This document shows, in pieces, positions 25,063-33,246 of a stretch of DNA of 64,000 nt; the stretch's first letter is position 1, and each line of letters opens with the position of its first letter. Below the pieces are notes generated by a model. It worked only from the letters and a program-made list of their open reading frames with translations. It searched no databases and had not been told where the DNA came from. The translations under genes and the position numbers were made by a program. Source of the DNA: Geminicoccaceae bacterium (GTDB lineage Bacteria; Pseudomonadota; Alphaproteobacteria; Geminicoccales; Geminicoccaceae); assembly GCA_028279345.1 (NCBI GenBank), contig JANQNY010000071.1:60203-124202 (forward strand), in the 5' to 3' direction.

Positions 25063-27417
25063 ATGCGTCTAATCAGATGGGTTGGGCTCGGCGCTCTGAC
25101 GTTGATCGTCGGATCGGGCCTCGTCGTCGCCGCGATCGTGTTCGGCTCTTTGCCCAATCACCGAGGCGAGCTGACGGTCTCCGGCCTCACCGCACCTGTT
25201 GTCGTCCGCCGCGACTCGTATGCGGTCCCATACATCGAGGCGGCCAACGAGGCGGACGGATACTTCGCGTTGGGCTTCGTCCATGCACAGGACCGGCTCT
25301 GGCAGCTCGAGCTGCGGCGCCGTCTGGCTCAGGGCCGCTTGGCCGAGCTAATCGGCTCTTGGGGCCTGCCCAGCGACCGCTTCATGCGGCTGTTGCGCTT
25401 TCATGAACTCGCGGCAGCGAGCCTCGACCACATGCGCCCCGAACACCGCCGACTGGTCAGCGCCTACACCGCCGGCATCAACGCGTTCCTGACGTCGCGC
25501 CGGCGTCTATTGCCGCCAGCGTTCTGGCTGCTCTGGCATCGCCCGGAGCCGTGGCAGGACGCCGACAGCGTCGTCTTCGTCAAGCTGATGGCGCTGGATC
25601 TCGCCGGGAACTGGCAGCGCGAGCTGTTGCGCGCGCGGCTCGCCGGTGAACTACCGGGGGCGGTCTACCGTCAACTCTTTCCGTACGAGCCGACACCCGA
25701 CGACGCTACGCTCGAGCAGCTCGCCCGAACGCTCGAAGACGTCGACCTCGACGCACTCGCTGCGCTGATCGGCCCGCCAGCTCCGCCGGGCCACGGCTCG
25801 AACGCCTGGGTCGTCGACGGCAGCCGTACGCCCGGAGGTCGGCCGCTGCTCGCGAACGACCCGCATCTCGGCTTCACCAACCCCGGCACATGGTATCTGG
25901 CGGGCCTCGAAACGCCTGAACTCGAGGTGGTCGGGGCGACCCTGCCTGGACTGCCGGTCTTCGTCCTAGGGCGCACGGACCGCATTGCCTGGGGCATGAC
26001 CAACACGGGCAGCGACGTTCAGGATCTCGTGGTTGAAGAGCTGCTCGGCGCAGGGCCGACAGCGACGCGCACGCCCGGCGGCAGCGCGCCGATCACCGGC
26101 CACCAGAGCATCATCCGGTGCCGCTTCTGTCCGGACGAACCCTTCGAGGCCCGCTGGAGCGTCAACGGCCCGCTCGTCTCCGATCTCGTCGCGAGTGCCG
26201 AAGCCTTGAGCGGACCGGGCCGCGCCATGGCGCTGCGGTGGGCGGTGCTGCGGGCCGACGACGTGCCGCTCGACGCGGGGTTTGCCATCCCACACGCTCG
26301 AGACTGGGCGAGCTTCAATGAGGCGCTGCGTCCCTTCACCAACCCACAGCAAAACGTGTTCTACGCCAGTGTCGACGGTGACATCGGCCTCGTTGCTGCC
26401 GGCGCGGTGCCCATCCGGCGCCAGGGCGATGGCACACTGCCGGTGCGAGGCTGGGAGCGCAGTGGCGGTTGGGATGGGTTCATCCCGTTCGGGGAGTTGC
26501 CGAGGCGCGTGGCGCCGATCGAGGGCTTCTTGGCAAACGCCAACAACGCGTTGGTCACCGACGACTATCCCTATCTCTTGACCCGCCGCTGGGACGCGCC
26601 TTGGCGGTTTCAGCGGATCGTCGACCGATTGACCTTAGGACCGCACGACATCGCCGGCTTTCAGGCGCTCCAGACGGACGTCCGCTCGGGCGTCGCTGCG
26701 GCGCTGCTGCCAGCGCTGCTGACGGCAGCACCTCTCGACGCCCGTGCCGAGGCTTGGCGCGAGCGGCTGGCACGCTGGGACTACCAGGCGACGGTGAGCT
26801 CGCAGGAGATGACGGTCTTCGCCACCTGGTTGGACGCGTTACCCGAGTTCATCTACGCCGACGAGCTCGGAGCGGACTTCGAGACCTATGGTCGCTATCG
26901 ACCGCAGTTCATCGAGTACGTGCTCAAGCGCGCCCCGAGCTGGTGTGACGACGTCGCGACGGCCGCCGTCGAAACGTGTACCTTGGCAAGCGCCCGAGCG
27001 CTCGAGACCGCGCTCGATCGGTTGGAGCGGTCGTTGGGGCCGAAAGGCGTCGATTGGCAGTGGGGCTCCCAGCACCCTGCCGTTTTCTCACATGATCTGT
27101 TCGGCTTGCTCGGGCCGTTCGGCCGGCTCTCCGAACTCGGCTTTCCGGTAGGCGGCGACGACACGAGTGTCGCTGCCACGAGCTACGTGGCAAGCGCTGA
27201 ACCGCCGCTCTTTCCCGCGGTTCACGGTGCGGGCTACCGCCAGGTGATCGATCTGACCGCACCAGCGACGTCGCAGTTCGTGACACCCACCGGGCAGGTC
27301 GGCCACCCGGCATCCAGGCATTACCGCGATCTCGCGGTCCTCTGGCAGGCGGGTCGCGGGGTGCCGATGGCCCCACCAGCGACAGCCACGGCCGCGCTCC
27401 GGCTGCAAACGCGCTGA
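25063..27417 (+). CDS. Penicillin acylase family hydrolase (Ntn hydrolase), membrane-anchored
   Basis: Self-processing amidohydrolase of 784 residues, normal for the family. An N-terminal hydrophobic segment (about residues 4-28) acts as signal or anchor, so the enzyme works in the periplasm. The alpha chain begins near residue 30. Autocleavage before Ser246 in GHGSNAWVVDGS should create the beta-chain nucleophile, and the later VGATLPGLPVFVLGRTDRIAWG motif is typical. Family members cleave beta-lactams, cyclic lipopeptides, acyl-homoserine lactones and other acyl amides; the substrate cannot be read here. The start ATG has only a poor SD. It is followed after about 110 bases by the XRE gene. 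Confidence 0.9.
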   Translation: MRLIRWVGLGALTLIVGSGLVVAAIVFGSLPNHRGELTVSGLTAPVVVRRDSYAVPYIEAANEADGYFALGFVHAQDRLWQLELRRRLAQGRLAELIGSWGLPSDRFMRLLRFHELAAASLDHMRPEHRRLVSAYTAGINAFLTSRRRLLPPAFWLLWHRPEPWQDADSVVFVKLMALDLAGNWQRELLRARLAGELPGAVYRQLFPYEPTPDDATLEQLARTLEDVDLDALAALIGPPAPPGHGSNAWVVDGSRTPGGRPLLANDPHLGFTNPGTWYLAGLETPELEVVGATLPGLPVFVLGRTDRIAWGMTNTGSDVQDLVVEELLGAGPTATRTPGGSAPITGHQSIIRCRFCPDEPFEARWSVNGPLVSDLVASAEALSGPGRAMALRWAVLRADDVPLDAGFAIPHARDWASFNEALRPFTNPQQNVFYASVDGDIGLVAAGAVPIRRQGDGTLPVRGWERSGGWDGFIPFGELPRRVAPIEGFLANANNALVTDDYPYLLTRRWDAPWRFQRIVDRLTLGPHDIAGFQALQTDVRSGVAAALLPALLTAAPLDARAEAWRERLARWDYQATVSSQEMTVFATWLDALPEFIYADELGADFETYGRYRPQFIEYVLKRAPSWCDDVATAAVETCTLASARALETALDRLERSLGPKGVDWQWGSQHPAVFSHDLFGLLGPFGRLSELGFPVGGDDTSVAATSYVASAEPPLFPAVHGAGYRQVIDLTAPATSQFVTPTGQVGHPASRHYRDLAVLWQAGRGVPMAPPATATAALRLQTR

Positions 27418-27533
27418 CGGTGGCTTGTTTTCAGCGGCACCGCGAAAAAGGGGTAGGCTTATCGCGGGACAGTGGTATTTATCTCAAATTGAATCGGATA
27501 GACTCCAACACGCTCGCAAGATGGGATTCGCGG

Positions 27534-27992
27534 ATGCCAGCAGTCGCCCCCCTGCGTTCGGAAGGCACCAAAAGCGCCGGAGGTCGCGGTCGCGCCGTTG
27601 ATGTCGACCGTATCGTCAGCGGCCGCATTCGCCAGCGCCGCATCATGCTTGGCCTCACGCAGCAGCAGATGGCAGAGCTCATCGGCGTGACCTATCAGCA
27701 GGCGCACAAGTACGAGACGGCGATCAACCGCATCTCGGCCGGGCGGCTCTACCAGATCGCGCAAGCGCTCGGCGTCGAAGTTGCGTACTTCTATCAGGAC
27801 ATGGAAGCGAACGCCAACAGTGCGCCACGGGGAGAAATGCGCCTGCAACAGCGGATGCTGCTGGAGCTAGCGCGCAACTTCGCTGCGATAGGCAATCGGC
27901 GCCACCAAGATGCCTTGTGCAACCTCGCCCGGGCGCTCGCCAGCAGCACCGGGGACGAGGCGAGCGACACCGTCAGTTCTTCGAAGAGCTGA
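27534..27992 (+). CDS. XRE-family DNA-binding regulator
   Basis: A helix-turn-helix regulator of about 152 residues. Residues about 18-75 form a Cro/CI-type HTH: VSGRIRQRRIMLGLTQQQMA, then LIGVTYQQAHKYETAINRIS, then the AGRLYQIAQALGVEVAYFY helix. It resembles the alphaproteobacterial PraR-like group with its GxRIRxRRxxLGxxQ pattern. The reading frame continues upstream to 27420, but the ATG at 27534 starts just before the plausible protein. SD sites are weak for either start. Its 3' end overlaps the convergent Nudix gene by 20 bases. Target genes are unknown. Confidence 0.85.
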   Translation: MPAVAPLRSEGTKSAGGRGRAVDVDRIVSGRIRQRRIMLGLTQQQMAELIGVTYQQAHKYETAINRISAGRLYQIAQALGVEVAYFYQDMEANANSAPRGEMRLQQRMLLELARNFAAIGNRRHQDALCNLARALASSTGDEASDTVSSSKS

Positions 27993-28416
27993 GCCGGGAG
28001 GAGCGCCGAAGCACCTCGGCGCTACGAATCACCTCGCGGGTTGCCTCCCAGAGCGTCAACTGTGCCAGATCGGCTGGACTCCACCACGCGACGTCCGCGG
28101 CGTCGCTACCAGCGACCACCATGTCGTGCAAAGCGTCGGCCGTATAGTCGATGAGCGTATAGTGTTGCACCAAGCGCCCCTCGGCATCGCGATCGATGAG
28201 ATCGACGACATCGACCAGCTTCAAAGGCCCGCAAGTGACGGCCGTCTCCTCCCGCAGCTCGCGGCGCACCGCCGCCTCGACGGTCTCACCGCACTCTTGC
28301 TGCCCACCCGGAAGGCTCCATTGACCAACGCGTGGCGGCTTGGAACGACGAATCAGCAACACCCTGTCACCATACCAGACGACCACACCCACGCCGACAA
28401 TCGGAACTGATCGCAC
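27973..28416 (-). CDS. Nudix hydrolase
   Basis: A 147-residue Nudix-fold pyrophosphohydrolase. The Nudix box is complete: it begins at GGQQECGE, with REL and REETAV following at the correct spacing (about residues 38-60). The substrate is not evident; short stand-alone proteins of this kind act on ADP-ribose, NADH or nucleotides. The GTG start at 28416 follows a G-rich run. It is convergent with the XRE gene and divergent from the DSF regulator gene. Confidence 0.88.
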   Translation of the reverse strand: MRSVPIVGVGVVVWYGDRVLLIRRSKPPRVGQWSLPGGQQECGETVEAAVRRELREETAVTCGPLKLVDVVDLIDRDAEGRLVQHYTLIDYTADALHDMVVAGSDAADVAWWSPADLAQLTLWEATREVIRSAEVLRRSSRLSSSKN

Positions 28417-28425
28417 GACTCCCCC

Positions 28426-28444
28426 CCACGGTCGTTAGCCGTGG
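28426..28444. promoter_or_regulatory. Inverted repeat upstream of the DSF regulator operon
   Basis: A perfect CCACGG-N7-CCGTGG palindrome in the 175-base gap between the divergent Nudix gene and the REC-PAS-GGDEF-EAL gene. Its position, 10 bases upstream of the Nudix start codon and about 150 upstream of the regulator gene, suits an operator. No known binding consensus was matched. Confidence 0.35.
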
Positions 28445-28591
28445 TCGCGTAGCGGATGCATCAGACTCGTGTCGACGGTATCTAGGGTGCAAACCACATG
28501 CGCGAGTGACTATAGGCTCTTTTTTCTTGAAGGTTTCGTGGTACGGATGTGAGACGACGGTAGAGGATCCCCCCGGCCGGCGAGGTACCGC

Positions 28592-30772
28592 GTGGCGTCG
28601 GATGAAACCAAAGAGGACCGCCGGACAGGCAGCGTCGCTGGAGTCTATGTCGTCGATGATCGGATTACCAACCGGAACATCCTGACCAGACTGGCGGCAT
28701 CGGTCGAAGAGGGCTTGCACGTTCAAGCGTTCGCCGATCCGCGCGCCGCGCTCGAAGCTGCCTCCGAGCGGATGCCAGATCTTGTGATTACCGACTACAA
28801 GATGCCGGAGATGGACGGCGCCACGTTCATCGCCGCGTTTCGGAGCCTTCCGGGAGGCGATGAGACACCGATCGTGGTGATCACCGTCTATGAGGACCGC
28901 GACTACTGTTATCGGGCGCTTGAAGCTGGTGCGACCGACTTCCTGTTGAGCCCGGTCGACCACCTCGAGTTCCGCGCACGCGCACGCAACCTCCTCACCC
29001 TGCGGCGCCAGCAGAAGTTGCTCGAAGAGCGTGCGCGGGTCCTGGCGGCAACGCTCGAGGACGACCGGTCGCGCAGTGAGGCACGCCAGGCCCAATGGTA
29101 TCGTCTGCTCGACCGGCTGCCCGCGGCAGTCCATGCCATTGATCGCGACGGCAAGGTCACACTCGCCAACCAGACATGGCGTCAGATCTTCGGCGACGAG
29201 GCTGCGGTGCGCGTGGTCAGCGAGATCCCTGGGGCGAGCAGCGACCAGGAGACGTTGCTGAACGCGAAGGTGTTCGACACCGGCAACCCACTTGCGCCCA
29301 CCGAACAGGCGCTCGTCGATCGCACGGGCGAACAACGGCTTTTTCTCACCACCCGGTCGCCGGTCTTCGACGTTGCGGGCCGAACCGTCGAAGTCGTCAG
29401 TGTGGCCGTCGATATCACCGACGTCCGCAAAGCGGAACAGCGGTTGCGCGCGGCGCGCCATCGGGACCGCTTGACCGGGCTCGTTAACCGCGACCGCCTG
29501 CTCGACCGCCTGCAGCAAGAGGGCGCGCGGGCGCTACGGAGCAACGATATCTCAGCCTTCGTCCTGCTCGACCTCGACCGCTTCAAAAGCATCAACGACG
29601 TCTTCGGGCATAGTTTCGGCGATGAGCTGTTGCTCGGTGTTGCCCAGCGCCTCAGCCGGCTCTTGCGAGATGGCGACACGCTTGCGCGGCTCGGCGGCGA
29701 CGAGTTCGCAATCCTCGCCACCGATCTGCGGCGCGTCGACGATGCCGTCGACGTCGTGCTGCGCCTTCGCGAGGCCTTCGAAGAGCCCTTCATCATCCGC
29801 GACCAGGAGATCCACTCCGGCGCGAGCTTCGGCATCGCGCTGATGCCGCGTGACGGCCGCAGCGCCGACCAGATCGCGCGCAAGGCCGAGTTGGCAATGT
29901 ACCGCGCCAAGGCCGCCGGCCGTGACGGCTACAGCTTCTATGCCGACGATATGAACGCGTCCGCTTCGCGCATGCTGGCGATGGAGCGAGATCTGCGCGA
30001 AGCGCTCGCCCGGGGTCAGTTCGTGCTGCACTACCAGCCGCAGCTGTCTCTCGCTGACGAGAGCCTCGTCGGGGCCGAGGTCTTGGTCCGCTGGCAGCAC
30101 CCACGCCAAGGCCTTGTCCTGCCCGGAGAGTTCATCGGACTCTGTGAGGAACTCGGCCTGATCGGGTCGCTCTCGAACCTGGTGATGACGGGCGCCTTCA
30201 GCGAGCTGAAGCGCTGGCAGCAGCGGGGCCTGCCGGCGCGCTTGGCCATCAACATCTCGCCTGCACAGTTTCGCGTGCCGGGCCTCGAGCTCACAGTGGA
30301 GCGCATCCTCAAAGAGACGGGGGTAGATCCGTCCTTCGTCGAAATCGAGCTGACCGAATCGTCGGTCATCGACCATACAGATACCGCCTTGGAGGCGCTC
30401 AACCGGCTCTGCGATCTGGGGCTCACCCTGTCCCTCGACGATTTCGGTACGGGCTACTCGTCGCTGTCCTACGTGCGGCGCCTGCCGGTGTCGAAGCTCA
30501 AGATCGATCAGAGCTTCATCCACAACCTCACGACGAGCCGCAGCGATCGTTCCATCGTCGAAGGGATCGTGGAACTGTGCCACAAGCTCCAGCTCACCGT
30601 CATCGCCGAGGGCGTCGAGACGAGCGAACAGCTCAACATCCTCCGGGACATGGGCTGCGACGCGGTCCAAGGGCAGTTCTTCAGTGCCCCGCTACCCGCG
30701 ACCGAATTTGAAGAGCGCTTTCTGGACACGAGGCACCACGCCCCGGTGATACCGCTGCGCCGACGGCGATGA
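28592..30772 (+). CDS. Response regulator REC-PAS-GGDEF-EAL, RpfG-position effector
   Basis: Cyclic-di-GMP regulator of 726 residues. The receiver (about 16-138) has phospho-acceptor Asp68 (LVITDYKMPEMDG) and closely resembles the receiver of RpfG (ALEAGATDFLLSPVDHLEFRA region). A PAS domain (about 165-285) follows. The GGDEF cyclase (about 288-450) is intact at 368-372, with an inhibitory RxxD site (359-362) five residues before it. The EAL phosphodiesterase (about 462-710) has EVL at 496, NISPAQF, the ELTES Glu, DDFGTG (616-617), Lys637, the EGVE Glu and QGQFFSAP, so it may be active too. The GTG start has GGCGAGG upstream. The stop overlaps the rpfC start (ATGA), pointing to phosphotransfer from RpfC. 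Confidence 0.93.
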   Translation: MASDETKEDRRTGSVAGVYVVDDRITNRNILTRLAASVEEGLHVQAFADPRAALEAASERMPDLVITDYKMPEMDGATFIAAFRSLPGGDETPIVVITVYEDRDYCYRALEAGATDFLLSPVDHLEFRARARNLLTLRRQQKLLEERARVLAATLEDDRSRSEARQAQWYRLLDRLPAAVHAIDRDGKVTLANQTWRQIFGDEAAVRVVSEIPGASSDQETLLNAKVFDTGNPLAPTEQALVDRTGEQRLFLTTRSPVFDVAGRTVEVVSVAVDITDVRKAEQRLRAARHRDRLTGLVNRDRLLDRLQQEGARALRSNDISAFVLLDLDRFKSINDVFGHSFGDELLLGVAQRLSRLLRDGDTLARLGGDEFAILATDLRRVDDAVDVVLRLREAFEEPFIIRDQEIHSGASFGIALMPRDGRSADQIARKAELAMYRAKAAGRDGYSFYADDMNASASRMLAMERDLREALARGQFVLHYQPQLSLADESLVGAEVLVRWQHPRQGLVLPGEFIGLCEELGLIGSLSNLVMTGAFSELKRWQQRGLPARLAINISPAQFRVPGLELTVERILKETGVDPSFVEIELTESSVIDHTDTALEALNRLCDLGLTLSLDDFGTGYSSLSYVRRLPVSKLKIDQSFIHNLTTSRSDRSIVEGIVELCHKLQLTVIAEGVETSEQLNILRDMGCDAVQGQFFSAPLPATEFEERFLDTRHHAPVIPLRRRR

Positions 30773-33246
30773 GCGCGCGGCTGCCGTCCCGCTACCGCTC
30801 GCGTGCCGGGCGCGTGCATAGCGCACTAGCGCTGATCAGGCGACGGCTGTCCGATCGCGGCGACACCGAGCATGAGCAGGCGCTCATACGCATCGCCATC
30901 GTCGGGTTGCTGCTGGTCTATGCCGTGTTTGCTCCGCTGCCGCGCCTCGATCTCGACTGGTGGGTGCCTTCGGTTGCGCAAGTCGGCTACATCGTCGGCA
31001 CACTCTCGATCCTGCACTTCGTCTGGATCGTTGTCGTTCCGCGCGTGCACCACGCACGGCGCGCCGTCTGGATGGCAATCGATCACGGTGGCATCGTGCT
31101 GGCGATGGCTGTGGGCGGTGAGCCTATGGCGCTGCTCTACCCACTCTTGCTCTGGGTCACGCTCGGCCACGGCTTCCGCTACGGGCCCCGACACCTCATC
31201 GGCTCAGCGCTGATCTCAACGACGCTGTTCGCTCCGCTCGTGCTTCTTCACCCCTTCTGGGCCGCGAAAGGGGCGTTTGGCATCGGCCTGATTCTAGGTC
31301 TCATGCTGATCCCAGGCTATTGCTACCGGCTGCTCCACCACCTCCACGACGCCCGTCGCCGAGCAGAGGCCTCGAGCGAGGCGAAGTCACGTTTTCTGGC
31401 GACAATGAGCCACGAACTGCGAACGCCGCTACACGCCATCCTCGGCATGTCAGATCTGCTCCGCGGCACGCCGCTCAAACCCGATCAGCGTGACATGACC
31501 CGCACGATCCACACGGCTGGCCACGGCCTCCTCAACATGATCGAGGACGTCCTCGACATCGCGCGGATCGAGGCCGGCGCCGCGCGCAGCGACGTCGAAC
31601 CGTTCGACGTCGTGCAGCTGCTGCGCGGCATTTGCGACATGCTCGGCTATCAGGCACGGCACAAGGGGCTCGCGTTGCGCCTGCGGCTAGACGCCGACCT
31701 CGTCTCCGAGCTGGCGGGCGCACGTCGGTCGCTAGAGCAGACCCTTATCAACCTCGTTGCCAACGCCATCAAGTTTACCGAACGCGGCGAAGTGCGGGTG
31801 GAGGCGGCATTGGTCGACGTTGCCGACCAGCACGGGAGCTTGAGGCTGATCGTCAGCGATACCGGCTGCGGGATACCGGCCACGGCCCACGCGCAGATCT
31901 TCGACAGCTTCACCCAGGCCGACGAGACCACGACACGACGGCACGGCGGTAGCGGGCTCGGACTGGCGATCGTCAAGCGAGTCGTAGAGCTGGCCGGTGG
32001 CACCATAGGCTTCCAGAGCGCCGTCGGCCAGGGCACCCGCTTCGAAGTGCGGATGCCGATGCTCATTATCGGTGACGTGGACACCCAACGCACCGGACTG
32101 ATCGCCGTCCATGGGGTGCCGACTGCCGCGCAGCGTCTCGAACTCGACGCGACAGGCTACGCCTGGCGCCCCGCCGCGGAGATCGAAAGTGTCTTCATCT
32201 CTGCGGACTGCGTCGATCTATGGTGTCGGACACCGGGTGCGCCCGCACCTCTGACCCGGCACGGACGTGATTTGATCGTCTGGGGCGAACGCTGCGGTGA
32301 GGAGATCGAGGACGCTCTGGTGGTCCTCGATCAATCCGCCAGCAGATTGCAGCTGCTGCGCGCCGTCCACGCGGCGCTCGTGTTGGCAGACGGCGCCGAA
32401 GACGTCGACTCCACAGGACGCGTCCCGCCCGCGGATACGTCACTTGATGTGCTGGTCGTAGACGACCACCGAATCAATCGTGATGTCATGGAGCGACTGC
32501 TCGTGCGCGGAGGCCATCGCGCGGCCGTCGTCGAAAGCGGCGAGGCGGCTCTGGCAGCGTTGGACCAGACAAGCTTTGATGTCGTTGTGCTCGACCTCAA
32601 CATGCCTGGCATGGGCGGGTTCGCGGCCGCTAGAGAGATCCGCCAAAGACCGCATGCTCCGCGCCTCATTGCGCTTACCGCCGACGCCACCAACAAGACT
32701 CGCGACACGTGCATCGCGGCCGGTTTCGACTTCTTCCTCACGAAGCCGGTTGACGGCGGCCGGCTGCTGGAAGCCGTCGCCAACGACGCCCCTGCGGCGA
32801 CCACCCCGCCGCCACCCTCGCCCACATCCACGCCCATGGCCGACGCAAGTGCTGTGCTGGACGGCCGACGTATCGCCATGCTCCGCGAACTCGATGCAGG
32901 CGATGGTTTCGTCGACGACATCATCGACGGCTTCGTGGCCGACGGGCGTGCGCTCATCGACGACATCGAGACTGCAGCGGCCGCAGGCGATGTCGCGCGT
33001 TTTCGCGACGCCGCGCATGCTCTACGCAGCGCTGCTACGCATCTCGGTGCCACGGCCCTCTTCGAACGGTGCTTGGAGGTGAAAAGCTTGCAGGAACATG
33101 TGCTACGCGAGCGGGCCGTCGCGATCGGCTCGGATCTGGACACTGCATTCGCGGCGGTGAGTCGGGCGCTGTTAGAGCTCCGCTCAAATCCGGGTGCGTC
33201 GCCAGCTGTACCCTCGTCGTCCCGGGTCAGCTCGCCACCTGCTTAG
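30769..33246 (+). CDS. rpfC: RpfC-type hybrid sensor histidine kinase (DSF sensor)
   Basis: Membrane hybrid kinase of 825 residues. The N-terminal 190 residues hold about five membrane helices and match the Xanthomonas RpfC sensor region as I remember it: RLSDRGDTEHEQALIRI and GEPMALLYPLLLWVTLGHGF correspond closely. Then come HisKA with His215 (MSHELRTPLH), HATPase_c (N-box LVANAIKF, G-box HGGSGLGLA), a poorly conserved linker of about 120 residues, a receiver with Asp609 (VVVLDLNMPGMGG) and an HPt domain with His750 (AHALRSAATHLG). RpfC is longer than the Xanthomonas protein (about 726). The start overlaps the regulator gene and the end overlaps convergent rpfF by 20 bases. Confidence 0.93.
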   Translation: MSARLPSRYRSRAGRVHSALALIRRRLSDRGDTEHEQALIRIAIVGLLLVYAVFAPLPRLDLDWWVPSVAQVGYIVGTLSILHFVWIVVVPRVHHARRAVWMAIDHGGIVLAMAVGGEPMALLYPLLLWVTLGHGFRYGPRHLIGSALISTTLFAPLVLLHPFWAAKGAFGIGLILGLMLIPGYCYRLLHHLHDARRRAEASSEAKSRFLATMSHELRTPLHAILGMSDLLRGTPLKPDQRDMTRTIHTAGHGLLNMIEDVLDIARIEAGAARSDVEPFDVVQLLRGICDMLGYQARHKGLALRLRLDADLVSELAGARRSLEQTLINLVANAIKFTERGEVRVEAALVDVADQHGSLRLIVSDTGCGIPATAHAQIFDSFTQADETTTRRHGGSGLGLAIVKRVVELAGGTIGFQSAVGQGTRFEVRMPMLIIGDVDTQRTGLIAVHGVPTAAQRLELDATGYAWRPAAEIESVFISADCVDLWCRTPGAPAPLTRHGRDLIVWGERCGEEIEDALVVLDQSASRLQLLRAVHAALVLADGAEDVDSTGRVPPADTSLDVLVVDDHRINRDVMERLLVRGGHRAAVVESGEAALAALDQTSFDVVVLDLNMPGMGGFAAAREIRQRPHAPRLIALTADATNKTRDTCIAAGFDFFLTKPVDGGRLLEAVANDAPAATTPPPPSPTSTPMADASAVLDGRRIAMLRELDAGDGFVDDIIDGFVADGRALIDDIETAAAAGDVARFRDAAHALRSAATHLGATALFERCLEVKSLQEHVLRERAVAIGSDLDTAFAAVSRALLELRSNPGASPAVPSSSRVSSPPA

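Noticed and set aside
28592..30772. Calling the regulator rpfG or rpfR
   Set aside because: It has no HD-GYP domain (RpfG), and it carries a receiver and works beside RpfC (unlike RpfR), so neither symbol is justified.
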